A program made the position numbers and the translations under genes. A stretch of DNA of 64,000 nucleotides from Paenibacillus sp. FSL R7-0273 (lineage in GTDB: Bacteria; Bacillota; Bacilli; Paenibacillales; Paenibacillaceae). The stretch covers positions 5,219,501-5,283,500 of the forward strand of contig NZ_CP009283.1 in the NCBI RefSeq assembly GCF_000758625.1. The letters are read 5' to 3'. The notes under the pieces were generated by a model. That model worked only from the letters and a program-made list of their open reading frames with translations. It had not been told where the DNA came from and did not search any database. Position 1 is the stretch's first letter, and each line of letters starts with the position of its first letter. Below, piece after piece: positions 54,101-62,314 of this stretch.

Positions 54101-55635
54101 CCGTTCACGGGCTTCCATAATAAATCCGCAGTATCTCCGGATACCTTCCGGCTGATTTCCAGCGGGTCTTTTCCCGTAACCTGTTCAAAATAAAACCGGT
54201 ATTCCCTGTTCTCAGCGGCTCTTCCGCTGCTCTGCATGGCATTAGCGTTCATTGTCACATTAAAGCGGCTGAAGTTGCTGTCATCCCTCATGGTGGACAA
54301 ATGCGAGAAGATCCGGTAGAAGCCGGATTCCGTATATTGATCCACATAAAAACGCTCATTCCACCCCGGTACTGCTGCCGATGCTGTAATCTCGAACGTC
54401 CTGTCCGTACTGACGCCGCTCGTGGCGCCGCTGATAATATTGAAATAACGGTGGGTATTGTCCAGGAACTCTTTTTCCGTAAAATAGTTCTGGATGGTCA
54501 GATATTTCCCGGTATCCAGCGACTTTATAGAATAAGCTGTTCTGGTCGCCCCGGCCTCGGGCTCCTCATGATCCACCGTCGCAAAATAATCAAGCACATA
54601 CAGTGCGAACACAGAGGCCTCGGCGGGATCAGCGGTAAGCGACAGCTTTTCCGTCACCGGGTCTGCTTTTACATACTGCCCGTCCCCGTTCCTCATCTTT
54701 AGGATCATCGCCGCAGTCTGGCTGTTATTGTAGTAGTCCCCCAGGTCTGGACCATTAATTTGGGACGGCAGCTCCATAACCGCCAGATTATCCATCGCTG
54801 TCTGCAGCGTTAACAGGGCCTCGTCAACCTCTGCCTGCGTTGCAGCGTTTATACTTAATGCTTTGGCCTGATGAAGCGCCGCCATAAATATCGCCCAGCT
54901 TTCCTGTGTGTATACGGTTTCAATGAATTGCTCAGCTTGCGCAATCAGCGCATTTAATGCGGTTCTGTCGCTTCCGTCGTTCACAACCGGATCACCCAGC
55001 GTTACATTCAAGGCAGGTCCCGGGAAGCCGGAAGTGTTTCTGGAAGAAAACAGCTCGCTGGCGCTAACGGTATTATCCTCCGCTTTTGCAGTCGTAAGAT
55101 GAATACTGACCACTTTTCTTCCGTTGTTTAGCGCATTTTGGAAGATGGAGGACAGATCAACCGTAAGGTTCTCTTCACTGGCCGATGTGACTGCTCTGGT
55201 GACTGCCGGAGAGCCGGCGATATCATACGGACGGGTGTTATACGTAACATTGGTGACCGTCCATTCATGATCCGTATCACGCAGGACCGGTTCACTTTCC
55301 GTAAACACCAGCTCATTCGGCGCATGCGATTTTCTGAAGCTCAGCTGCATCGTCATTTCGCCTGTATCATACCGGTCCGTATCAATGGAAGACAAATCAA
55401 ACTTCAGATACGCATGACGGGACTTTCCATAGATTAATTTAGCTGCACTCAGGCTGGTTCCCAGGGCATTGCCCTGACCGTTAAAATTGGACACAAAGGC
55501 ATCCTGCGCCGCCGGAAAAGATAACGTTGTCCCCGCCGCAGACGCAGCATTAACTGCCTGGCCCGTGAACAAGGAAGTCACCGGCAGACAGATACACAGC
55601 AGCACGGATAAGAATGGCTTCAGGTAAGGTTTCAT
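51130..55635 (-). CDS. SLH-anchored multidomain polysaccharide lyase-like protein
   Basis: A 1501-residue surface protein from ATG 55635 (AAAAGGAGAG upstream; a frame extending to 55854 lacks a signal). The signal peptide ends near residue 31 (QAVNAAS). Domains by eye: DNRLRE/CBM96-like sandwich (about 35-215) with AYLKFDLSSID; FIVAR helices (215-280); a ricin- or fascin-like domain (about 285-480); an alginate-lyase-superfamily toroid (about 560-900) with PWYSDYRRM, ANGNWDAAAIVSMLAIG and the family motif ETGRDQAHA; another sugar-binding region (about 945-1100); a beta domain; and three SLH repeats (about 1315-1500: DVPFAHWAAQDV, TDVPAGKWYASAV, DFTDAGSVSAWAQEA). SLH repeats bind pyruvylated wall polymer, so the enzyme stays on the cell surface. 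The polymer attacked is unknown. Confidence 0.82.
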   Translation of the reverse strand: MKPYLKPFLSVLLCICLPVTSLFTGQAVNAASAAGTTLSFPAAQDAFVSNFNGQGNALGTSLSAAKLIYGKSRHAYLKFDLSSIDTDRYDTGEMTMQLSFRKSHAPNELVFTESEPVLRDTDHEWTVTNVTYNTRPYDIAGSPAVTRAVTSASEENLTVDLSSIFQNALNNGRKVVSIHLTTAKAEDNTVSASELFSSRNTSGFPGPALNVTLGDPVVNDGSDRTALNALIAQAEQFIETVYTQESWAIFMAALHQAKALSINAATQAEVDEALLTLQTAMDNLAVMELPSQINGPDLGDYYNNSQTAAMILKMRNGDGQYVKADPVTEKLSLTADPAEASVFALYVLDYFATVDHEEPEAGATRTAYSIKSLDTGKYLTIQNYFTEKEFLDNTHRYFNIISGATSGVSTDRTFEITASAAVPGWNERFYVDQYTESGFYRIFSHLSTMRDDSNFSRFNVTMNANAMQSSGRAAENREYRFYFEQVTGKDPLEISRKVSGDTADLLWKPVNGDTDPAGYKVNGTVTDAVYSDGLMQVKLQGLSAGTHAYTVEYNGGGYSAKADINVRIFSHPGILLSLQDLEDMKTHIQAKQEPWYSDYRRMVDSVPYGVASSGYQTKVFSKVGRGGAPSDSSNIGYFEKGGNAAYFNALQWVITGDEQYADMAAGLLGEWAKTLKVIDGRDRILGAGINAYKYASAAEIIRYYGGGYIGYSDEDFAALQAMMLNVVYPVLQDAAVPMLANGNWDAAAIVSMLAIGVLCDNTGIFERAMGFYQDIHTNGSIFAYVNDSGQTMETGRDQAHALLALGYMAEICLIAANQNEDLASLYDNRLAKAFEYSAKYNLYSQELSGVEVPFTAMPNVFGDTSRGYYGTGFDMENNGLNRGELRPVFEQGLALYSKADGVDMTWTARAAAAMRPQGMVHFDNLNFGTLTYYNGEPQTAVAGPYFQMRTRWEPLYQRNWSTVNGQKAAETLNSYYAVNADGELTTSSMKKDAPFFQLVAGEDGTYSILLLETNKYLSVKEEKSGDYNLIKADAAEIGDNERFILRSSGVGPFFLASPKFDNRIVYQEPAGAGSNAVLTLRLGNKTLSQITDIPDITTSERLIFMFNAEDIALPDGKPVPSQPENPAMPGGVQAEVAADNPKISLNGISGTLSKNQNGGYSLLLGDSQIGTALDGGSELVINADGIENLTVQFSAAAMGTAQLTIKSGYGTVTLPNATLQMMNKKYGDPLVLRIRKGSYTVELLKDSKPVVYAEPSYPLIITLPVEVTEGRNINEYVVVRKETGKDVILPLAAAACNSVTFAAAATGTYDVAYNGHVFHDVPFAHWAAQDVAFVSARGLFAGTGKELFDPRTPMTRAMFTRVLANLEGVDLGSYAAPVFTDVPAGKWYASAVAWAAQSGIVNGTGQGLFSPDAVITREQMAVMLYNYTATKGYKPRAITSPDFTDAGSVSAWAQEAVEALAAAGILSGQPGDYADPQGETSRAEAAAVFARLIQAWGAEAL

Positions 55636-55796
55636 GATCGCTCTCCTTTTGTGTTGAAATGCAAGGCTGTTATTTATGAATACGCTTGCAATAGTAACAC
55701 AGATAACATGCGCACCATATGCGGCTTTTTTAAGCTTGATGCGGGGTTTTTTAAGAAGCTTCACGGATTGAAGCCTTGTTCGTTGGTTGTGAAAAT

Positions 55797-55834
55797 AAAA
55801 AAAAAGCATCCCGGCCTGTCGGCTCTCAGGATAC
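55797..55834 (-). terminator. Rho-independent terminator of the trehalose regulator gene
   Basis: On the minus strand GTATCC pairs with GGATGC, with further CTG/CGG pairs, and a run of nine T residues follows. It is 16 bases after the treR stop. Confidence 0.8.
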
Positions 55835-55850
55835 TTTTTTGGTTGCATAT

Positions 55851-56570
55851 TCACCGCTGCACCCGTCTGGCAAAATCCACGAACTGAAACTTGTCGAGCC
55901 GGTGCCTGGATTCGGTGTACTGGAACAGCACGGTGTTCTCCAGATAGACGTAGTTCCGTACGACAACGATATGCGTGTATTTCTTCAGATCAAGCAGCCG
56001 GTGGTCCTCCTCTGTCGAGGGCTCTACGGAGATCAGCTTTTTGGCATAGCTGATCTTCAGCCCGAGCTCCCCTTCCAGATATTCATAGATGGAGCCTGCG
56101 GCAATGTCCCTGCTCAGAAAAGGCACAATATCCGCCCGGAAATAGTCCTTGTCCAGAATGATCCTCTCTCCTTCGATCTCTCTGGCCCGGGTAACTTTCC
56201 AGATCAGGGCCTCCTCCGGAATCTGCAGCTGTCTGGCCGGCATGGGGCCAGCGGGCTCCTGAACGGTCTCTTCAACCAGAGTCCGTGAAGGTCCGCCCAG
56301 CGTATCAGACATTTCCTTAAAGGAAATGAGGCCGGTCACGGGAAAATCCATCCGCGTCATATCCAGCACAAACGAGCCGCGGCCCTTAATTTTGTGAATG
56401 TAGCCTTCCCGGAACAGCAGATTAAGCGCTTTGCGCACCGTCTCCCGTGAGGTGCCGTAGCTCTCGGCAAGCTCACTCTCGGACGGCAGCTTGGCTCCGG
56501 CCGGAAGCTGGCCGGAATGAATCCGGCTGCTGTATTCATTATAGATTTGCAGATAGATATTTTCTCTCAA
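55851..56570 (-). CDS. treR: Trehalose operon repressor, GntR family
   Basis: A 239-residue repressor. The N-terminal winged helix reads KLPSESELAESYGTSRETVR followed by KALNLLFREGYIHKIKGRGS, typical of GntR. The C-terminal UTRA domain (about 85-235) binds the effector, trehalose-6-phosphate in the TreR subgroup. The last gene of the tre cluster, it follows treP with a weak terminator in the 130-base gap. The palindromes CTTGTATATACAAG and CCTGTATATACAGG ahead of treA match the known TreR operator of Bacillus. The name rests on this context. Confidence 0.9.
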   Translation of the reverse strand: MRENIYLQIYNEYSSRIHSGQLPAGAKLPSESELAESYGTSRETVRKALNLLFREGYIHKIKGRGSFVLDMTRMDFPVTGLISFKEMSDTLGGPSRTLVEETVQEPAGPMPARQLQIPEEALIWKVTRAREIEGERIILDKDYFRADIVPFLSRDIAAGSIYEYLEGELGLKISYAKKLISVEPSTEEDHRLLDLKKYTHIVVVRNYVYLENTVLFQYTESRHRLDKFQFVDFARRVQR

Positions 56571-56643
56571 TGTTGATCACCGTCCTATATTGTATCATGC
56601 AATGCCGCCGGAAGCACCGCTTCAATTGTGGACAAGGCGTAAC

Positions 56644-56667
56644 AGAAAAACAGCCCCGGAGGGCTGT
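56644..56667 (-). terminator. Terminator between treP and treR
   Basis: On the minus strand ACAGCCC TCCG GGGCTGT is followed by TTTTCTGTT. It should reduce reading into treR, so the regulator probably has its own or reduced expression. Confidence 0.75.
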
Positions 56668-56700
56668 CCATCTGCAGTCTTTTTACCGGTGCGGGCTGGT

Positions 56701-58677
56701 TCAGCCCTTAAGATGAATAGTCAGGATACCGGTCTGCTTGGCTGTCGCCGGTCCGGTCTTCTCTTCAATCCGTTCTACCATATCCTGTCCGGCAGGAATA
56801 ATAATCGGCGTAATGACCGGAAGGCCGGCAGCGCGGATCGCGTCCATATCGAACTCCAGCAGCAGCTCTCCGGCCCGGACCTTGTCACCGATATTACGAT
56901 GCGAGGTAAACCCGTTGCCCTTAAGCGATACCGTATTGATTCCCACATGAATGAGCACCTGCACGCCGCTGGCATGCTCAAGAATCAGCGCATGCTTGCT
57001 CTTAATAACATGAGCGACTGTAGCATCAAATGGTGCATAGACCTTTCCTTCAGACGGCTCAATCGCCAGCCCTTCACCCATCTGCTTCTCGGCAAAAGCG
57101 GGATCAGGTACCTGCTCCAGCGGCACTGCTCTTCCGCTTATCGGTGCAGCCAGCTCGAGAATATTCACCGGCTCCTGCGAGGCCTGCACAGAGCTGCGGC
57201 TGCTGAGCTCACCTGCTCCGCTCACCGCGCTGCTCCGGGCAGCCTCAGCCTGCTCATTCTTGTTAGCACGCTGGACAGCTATACGGCCATACAGCATAGT
57301 GGCGGCAAACGGCACTATCAGCACAATCGCCATCCCGATAAAGAACACGCCCCACTGGTTCGGGAAAATCGACAGGAAGCCGGGAATTCCGCCTACCCCG
57401 ATGGATGAGGCACGCACGTCGTTAAGTGTCAGCAGCATGCCGGCCAGACCGGAACCGATCAGACCGAAGAAAAACGGATAACGGTAGCGGATATTAACCC
57501 CGAAGATTGCCGGCTCCGTTACGCCCAGGAAGGCAGATACAGAGGAGGTTGCGGCAAGCCCCTTGGCCTTCTGCTCACGGACGAGGAAGAACATCGCGAG
57601 TGCAGCAGCACCCTGGGCAATGTTGGACAGCGCCAGCATCGGCCACAGGAAGGTCCCGCCCTCACTGCCGATCAGCTGGACATCGACGGCAAGGAACGTA
57701 TGGTGCATCCCGGTGATGACCAGAGCGGAATATAAGCCGCCGTAGATCAGGCCTCCGAGCAGTGCAAAGTGGTCGAAGATATAAACGAGGCCGTCCGTAA
57801 TCGCATTACCGATAGCAAACGTAAGCGGCCCGATGAGGGTAAACGCCAGAAACCCTGTAATTAGCAGCGCTACCGGCGCAACGACCAGCAGCTTAATCGA
57901 GTCATGAACCCGCTTATTCAGGAACTTCTCAATGACGGCCAGAATATAAGCGGAGACCAGTACCGGCAGCACCTGCCCCTGGTAACCGATCTTCTCTACA
58001 TGCCAGCCGAACAAATCCCAGGTAGGTACGGTTCCTTTCAAAGAAGCATCAGCATAGCCGTAGGCACTCAGCAGATCCGGATGTACGAGGATCAGACCCA
58101 GTACAATCCCGAGCAGCGGACTGCCCCCGAAGCGTTTGACTGCGGACCAGCCGATCAGCGCCGGCAGGAAGGTGAAGGCTGTGCTGGCAATGGTATTGAT
58201 AATAGAAGCAATATCACTCCATTGCGGATAGGCTTCAACCAGTGACTTCTCATACAGGAAAATCCCCGATCCGGTCAGGATATTATTAATCCCGAGCAGA
58301 AGACCTGCGGTAACGATGGCCGGAAGAATCGGAATAAAAATATCGGCCAGTGTCTTGATCGCCCGCTGCAGCGGATTCTGCTTACGGGCGGCTGCCGATT
58401 TCACATCATCCTTGGAGGAGCGGGAACCGCCGGTGATTTTGATCATTTCTTCGTAGACATTATCGACCGTTCCCGGCCCGATTACGATCTGAAATTGCCC
58501 CTGGGTCGAGAACTGCCCTTTGACCAGATCATTGCGGTCCAGCGCTTCCTTGTCCACCTTGCTCTCGTCATAGAGCGAGAATCTCAGCCGGGTTACACAA
58601 TGCGTTGCAACCTCGATATTCTCCTTACCCCCGACAGCCCGGACGATATCCTCTACATTTTTGCGGTCTATAGCCAT
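56701..58677 (-). CDS. treP: PTS trehalose-specific transporter, EIIBCA fusion
   Basis: A 658-residue permease that takes up trehalose and phosphorylates it to trehalose-6-phosphate. Domain order: EIIB (1-85) with the phosphorylated Cys in EVATHCVTRLRFSL; EIIC membrane domain (about 105-460) with about ten helices; and a fused glucose-type EIIA (about 505-658) with VLIHVGINTV, the His phospho-acceptor. In Bacillus subtilis, TreP lacks the EIIA part, so here the relay from HPr is self-contained. It lies 50 bases after treA on the same strand. Trehalose specificity is inferred from the neighbouring trehalase and operators. Confidence 0.93.
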   Translation of the reverse strand: MAIDRKNVEDIVRAVGGKENIEVATHCVTRLRFSLYDESKVDKEALDRNDLVKGQFSTQGQFQIVIGPGTVDNVYEEMIKITGGSRSSKDDVKSAAARKQNPLQRAIKTLADIFIPILPAIVTAGLLLGINNILTGSGIFLYEKSLVEAYPQWSDIASIINTIASTAFTFLPALIGWSAVKRFGGSPLLGIVLGLILVHPDLLSAYGYADASLKGTVPTWDLFGWHVEKIGYQGQVLPVLVSAYILAVIEKFLNKRVHDSIKLLVVAPVALLITGFLAFTLIGPLTFAIGNAITDGLVYIFDHFALLGGLIYGGLYSALVITGMHHTFLAVDVQLIGSEGGTFLWPMLALSNIAQGAAALAMFFLVREQKAKGLAATSSVSAFLGVTEPAIFGVNIRYRYPFFFGLIGSGLAGMLLTLNDVRASSIGVGGIPGFLSIFPNQWGVFFIGMAIVLIVPFAATMLYGRIAVQRANKNEQAEAARSSAVSGAGELSSRSSVQASQEPVNILELAAPISGRAVPLEQVPDPAFAEKQMGEGLAIEPSEGKVYAPFDATVAHVIKSKHALILEHASGVQVLIHVGINTVSLKGNGFTSHRNIGDKVRAGELLLEFDMDAIRAAGLPVITPIIIPAGQDMVERIEEKTGPATAKQTGILTIHLKG

Positions 58678-58727
58678 TTGATCACTCCTTACCTGTTTTA
58701 GTTATCATGATGCCGGAATGCTTCTCA

Positions 58728-60431
58728 TTAGCGGATCAGCCACATGTAAGAGGCATACGGGCTAAGCGGAAGCTCCTGTGCTAAAGACGGGGCTTCTGCC
58801 GTATTGCCGGTCAGCAGCTGCTGTTCACCGCTCCCGCCCAGCTCTGCCCATTGCTTGTCGCCGAAGCGGAAGGTGATCTCTTTTCTGCTGAAGTTCGAGA
58901 CAACCACCAGCGTCGCTCCCTCTGCCTGTCTGGCATAAGCGAACACCTCAGGATGGGCCTCATCCAGTCTGCTGAAGCTCCCTTCCACAAACACATCATG
59001 CTCCTTGCGCAGAGCAATCAGCCTGCGGTAGTGATGAAGGATGGAATCGGGATCGGCCAGCTCTTTGCGCACATTGATATCGGGGTACCGCTCATCCACT
59101 TTGATCCACGGCGTTCCGCTAGTAAAACCCGCATTCGGGCTGTCATCCCACTGCATCGGCGTGCGGGAATTGTCACGTGAACGCTCCTGTAGGATGCTGA
59201 GCGCTGTGCCCGGCTTTTTACCCTGCTCCTGCAAAATCCGGTACATATTCAGTGACTCGATGTCACGGAACTCCTCAATGCTTTTCCAGATTGGGTTCGG
59301 CATGCCGATTTCTTCGCCCTGGTAGACGTAAGGTGTGCCCTGCATGCCATGCAGCGTTGTTGCCAGCAGCTTCGCGCTTTCCACACGGTAGGCTTTATCG
59401 TCGGCGAATCTGGAAATGGCCCGCGGCTGATCATGGTTGTTGAAGAACAAGGCATTCCAGCCTCCGCCCTGCTGCATTCCGGTCTGCCACTGCGTGAACA
59501 GCCGTTTCATCGCCTCAAAATCATACGGCATCAGCTCCCACTTCTGCCCGTTGGGATAATCCACCTTCAGATGATGGAAGTTGAACGTCATGGAGAACTC
59601 CCGCTCCTCAGGACTCGAATACCGGATGCAATGCTCAAGTGTCGTCGAGGACATCTCACCGACCGTAACCATCTCATAAGGCCCGAACACCTCATCGTAC
59701 ATCGCCTTGATGAATTCATGGACACGCGGTCCGTCAGTGTAGAACTTGCGCCCGTCTCCCGGCGGCACACTGCCGTCATCATCAGGGAAGCGCTGGTCCT
59801 TGGAGATGACGTTAATGACATCCATCCGGAAGCCGTCTACACCCTTCTTGGCCCAGAACAGCATCATATCGTTCACTGCCCGGCGTACCTTCTCATTCTC
59901 CCAGTTGAGGTCTGCTTGCGTTTTGTCGTACAGGGTAAGAAAATACTGCCCCGACGCTTCGTCGAACTGCCAGGCCGGACCGCCGAACTTCGACTGCCAG
60001 TTGTTAGGCAGCCCGCCATCCGGGCCCGGGTCCTTCCAGATATAATAGTCACGGTACGGGTTGTCCTTGCCGGAAGACGCCTGCTTGAACCACTCGTGTT
60101 CAACCGAGGTGTGATTGACCACAATATCAGTCATCAGCTTCATACCGCGCCGATGCAGCTCCTGCACAAGCTCGTCAAAGTCCTCCATCGTGCCGAAGTC
60201 CGGGTTAATCGCCTCATAATCAGCTACGTCGTAACCGTTATCATACTGCGGCGAGACATACACCGGCTGCAGCCAGACAATATCAATGCCAAGCTCCTGC
60301 AGGTAATCCAGCTTTTCTGTAAGCCCTTTAATATCTCCTGTTCCGTTGCCTGTCGTATCCTTAAAGCTCTTAGGGTATACCTGATACACCGTGGACCGGC
60401 GCCACCATTCCGAATACCGGGTCTGTGTCAA
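58728..60431 (-). CDS. treA: Alpha,alpha-phosphotrehalase, GH13 family
   Basis: A 567-residue cytoplasmic enzyme that hydrolyses trehalose-6-phosphate to glucose and glucose-6-phosphate. It starts at TTG 60431, with GGAGGTG six bases upstream; an ATG at 60464 is in frame but lies in the leader. GH13 regions are clear: DIVVNHTSVEHEWF (region I), GFRMDVINVISKD with the nucleophile Asp (II), TVGEMSSTT with the acid/base Glu (III) and FNNHDQPRAISRF with the transition-state Asp (IV). The N-terminus WWRRSTVYQVYPKSFKDTTG matches TreA/TreC. It is the first gene of the operon, directly behind the TreR-controlled promoter. Confidence 0.95.
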   Translation of the reverse strand: MTQTRYSEWWRRSTVYQVYPKSFKDTTGNGTGDIKGLTEKLDYLQELGIDIVWLQPVYVSPQYDNGYDVADYEAINPDFGTMEDFDELVQELHRRGMKLMTDIVVNHTSVEHEWFKQASSGKDNPYRDYYIWKDPGPDGGLPNNWQSKFGGPAWQFDEASGQYFLTLYDKTQADLNWENEKVRRAVNDMMLFWAKKGVDGFRMDVINVISKDQRFPDDDGSVPPGDGRKFYTDGPRVHEFIKAMYDEVFGPYEMVTVGEMSSTTLEHCIRYSSPEEREFSMTFNFHHLKVDYPNGQKWELMPYDFEAMKRLFTQWQTGMQQGGGWNALFFNNHDQPRAISRFADDKAYRVESAKLLATTLHGMQGTPYVYQGEEIGMPNPIWKSIEEFRDIESLNMYRILQEQGKKPGTALSILQERSRDNSRTPMQWDDSPNAGFTSGTPWIKVDERYPDINVRKELADPDSILHHYRRLIALRKEHDVFVEGSFSRLDEAHPEVFAYARQAEGATLVVVSNFSRKEITFRFGDKQWAELGGSGEQQLLTGNTAEAPSLAQELPLSPYASYMWLIR

Positions 60432-60472
60432 ATGAAGCACCTCCAGAATTTGGTTCTCTCCCAATCATTAAA

Positions 60473-60531
60473 CTTGTATATACAAGGTCAAACACTTCAC
60501 ACAGTTTAAACCTGTATATACAGGTTGTCAA
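60473..60531 (-). promoter_or_regulatory. treA promoter with two TreR operators
   Basis: On the minus strand -35 TTGACA (60531-60526) and -10 TAAACT (60508-60503) are 17 bases apart. The spacer contains the palindrome CCTGTATATACAGG (60511-60524). A second palindrome, CTTGTATATACAAG (60473-60486), lies just downstream of the start site. The centres are 38 bases apart. TreR bound at both would block RNA polymerase until trehalose-6-phosphate appears. Confidence 0.9.
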
Positions 60532-61061
60532 TAAGTATAATGATGGATAGCCAAAAGAGACTCTGCCAACCACGTGGATGGGGCAATGGCTGGATTAGTG
60601 GGATTTTCCACTTGGTAGGGCTCGGTGGCGGTGGTTGGCTGGTGTAGGAGGCGATTCAAGGGGATTTTTCCCCTTAATAGGGCTCGTATACAGGCGGTGG
60701 AGGCGATTTAGTGGGATTTTTCCCTCTGACGGGGCTCGCTTGCGGACAGTTGGGTCGGTTGGGTCGGTTGGGTCGGTTTAAGGGGATTTTTCCCTTTGGT
60801 GGGGCTCGCTTGCGGACAGTTGGGCCGATTTAAAGGGATTTTTCCCCTTAGTGGGGCTCGTTTGCAGGCGGTGGAGACGATTTAGTGGGATTTTTCCCTC
60901 TGACGGGGCCCGTTTGCGGCGGTTGCGCCGATTTAAGAGGATTTTTCCCCTTAGTGGGGCTCGCCCACTGGCGGTTGAGGCGATTCCTCCACAGCCCCCT
61001 AAAGAAGTTGGAGTCCTCCCCCACAAAAATGTAGACTAGATACAGGAGGAGGATGAACGGT

Positions 61062-61376
61062 ATGGGACACTTAACAGGAACAAGAGAGAAGGCCGCGCAA
61101 GAGGTGTTGTCTGGCATTAAGGCAGCGGTGGTTGCCCGAAAGTATGGAGTGACCCCATCGACGGTGAATCAGTGGGTGAGAGATTACCGGGAAGCCCATG
61201 GGGAACAAGATCATCCGTATCCCCAAGATCAGGTGGAGGAACTGAAACGCCTGCTGGATGTCGAGCAGAAATACGAGAAGGCTGTGAAGATCCTCGGTGA
61301 AAAGGAGCTAGAGATTGAGATTTTGCGTGAACTGCTAAAAAAGCCAACCCCTGCTTATCCGAAAAAATCGAGGTAG
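61062..61376 (+). CDS. IS3-family transposase OrfA
   Basis: A 104-residue DNA-binding protein (107 if ATG 61053 is used, but that codon touches GGAGGAGG, so 61062 is preferred). The helix-turn-helix is GIKAAVVARKYGVTPSTVNQ with WVRDYREAHG. A leucine-rich coil follows (about 60-90, EELKRLLDVEQKYEKAV), which dimerises OrfA and OrfAB. It ends in KPTPAYPKKSR, where the codons CCG AAA AAA TCG contain an A6 run just before the stop. OrfB is in the -1 frame and open back to this point, so a programmed -1 frameshift should make the fused transposase. Confidence 0.92.
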   Translation: MGHLTGTREKAAQEVLSGIKAAVVARKYGVTPSTVNQWVRDYREAHGEQDHPYPQDQVEELKRLLDVEQKYEKAVKILGEKELEIEILRELLKKPTPAYPKKSR

Positions 61377-61381
61377 CCGAT

Positions 61382-62314
61382 ATGTTCATTAAGCAGGGGA
61401 ATAAAGCAGCGTTGGTACTACGTCTCGTGGGGCTAGCAGAGTCTACGTATTACGACCGTAAGAAACGCAAGTCACAGGATGCCCAGGCCGTACCTCAGGG
61501 GCGCGGAAGACCCGTACCCGGCTATTCCCTGACCGAGTCTGGAGAGAAGATTAGCGACGGGCAGATCCAGGAAATGCTTCTGGAACTGGTCGCTGGAGAA
61601 GAGCACGTGTACGGGTACAAGCTCCTGGCCAAGTGCTTATGGAACCAGCACAGCCTTAAGCTCAATCACAAGAAAAGCTACCGGCTGTGTCAGGCGCTGG
61701 AGATCCTGCAGCCCCAGCGTCACAAGCGCTTTAAGCATCCCCGGAAGCTGCCGGAGAACCGGGTTATTACCGGAGCGGGTCAGCTCTGGCAGATGGACAT
61801 TAAGTACGGGTACGTGGCGGGCCGGGACCGGCATTTCTTCGTCCTGAGCATTATCGATGTGTTTACCCGTGTCATCGTCGGCTACCACCGCGGATCGTCG
61901 TGTGAGGCCAAGCACGCCTGCCAGACGCTGGGACGCGCCATGGAGCAGCACTGCGCCCAGGACAGTGCACGCCCGGTGATCCGCACCGACAACGGCCCAC
62001 AGTTCGTCAGCCACCTGTTTGGTGACATGTGTGAAAGCTGGGAAATGACTCATGAACGCATTCCGCCTCGAACACCGGATTTAAATGCTTTTATTGAATC
62101 GTTCCACAGTAATATTGATCGGGATTTGTTCCGTAAAGAGGCATTCGAAACGTTCGACGAGGCCTATGAAGCCGTGGACCGGTACATGGATTTCTACAAC
62201 AACCGGAGAATGCACACCAGCCTTCGCAACATGCCACCGGTTGAATTTTCAGAGTGGGTCATGGGCCTAGAAGACCGGTCCGCCTTCTTCTGGCCGAGGA
62301 AAAAAGCGAAATAA
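61382..62314 (+). CDS. IS3-family transposase OrfB (DDE catalytic part)
   Basis: A 310-residue integrase-core protein. The DDE triad is complete: Asp in QLWQMDIKYGYV, Asp in VIRTDNGPQFVSHLFG and Glu in LNAFIESFHSNIDRDLF. The C-terminus contains YNNRRMHTSLRNMPPVEF, usual in IS3. It is translated mainly as OrfAB through a -1 frameshift at the A6 run upstream. No interrupting stop codon is present. The product cuts and joins the IS ends. Confidence 0.95.
   Translation: MFIKQGNKAALVLRLVGLAESTYYDRKKRKSQDAQAVPQGRGRPVPGYSLTESGEKISDGQIQEMLLELVAGEEHVYGYKLLAKCLWNQHSLKLNHKKSYRLCQALEILQPQRHKRFKHPRKLPENRVITGAGQLWQMDIKYGYVAGRDRHFFVLSIIDVFTRVIVGYHRGSSCEAKHACQTLGRAMEQHCAQDSARPVIRTDNGPQFVSHLFGDMCESWEMTHERIPPRTPDLNAFIESFHSNIDRDLFRKEAFETFDEAYEAVDRYMDFYNNRRMHTSLRNMPPVEFSEWVMGLEDRSAFFWPRKKAK

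Noticed and set aside
59349..60509. 386-codon plus-strand frame opposite treA
   Set aside because: It is antisense to a GH13 enzyme with all catalytic motifs, so it is a compositional shadow.
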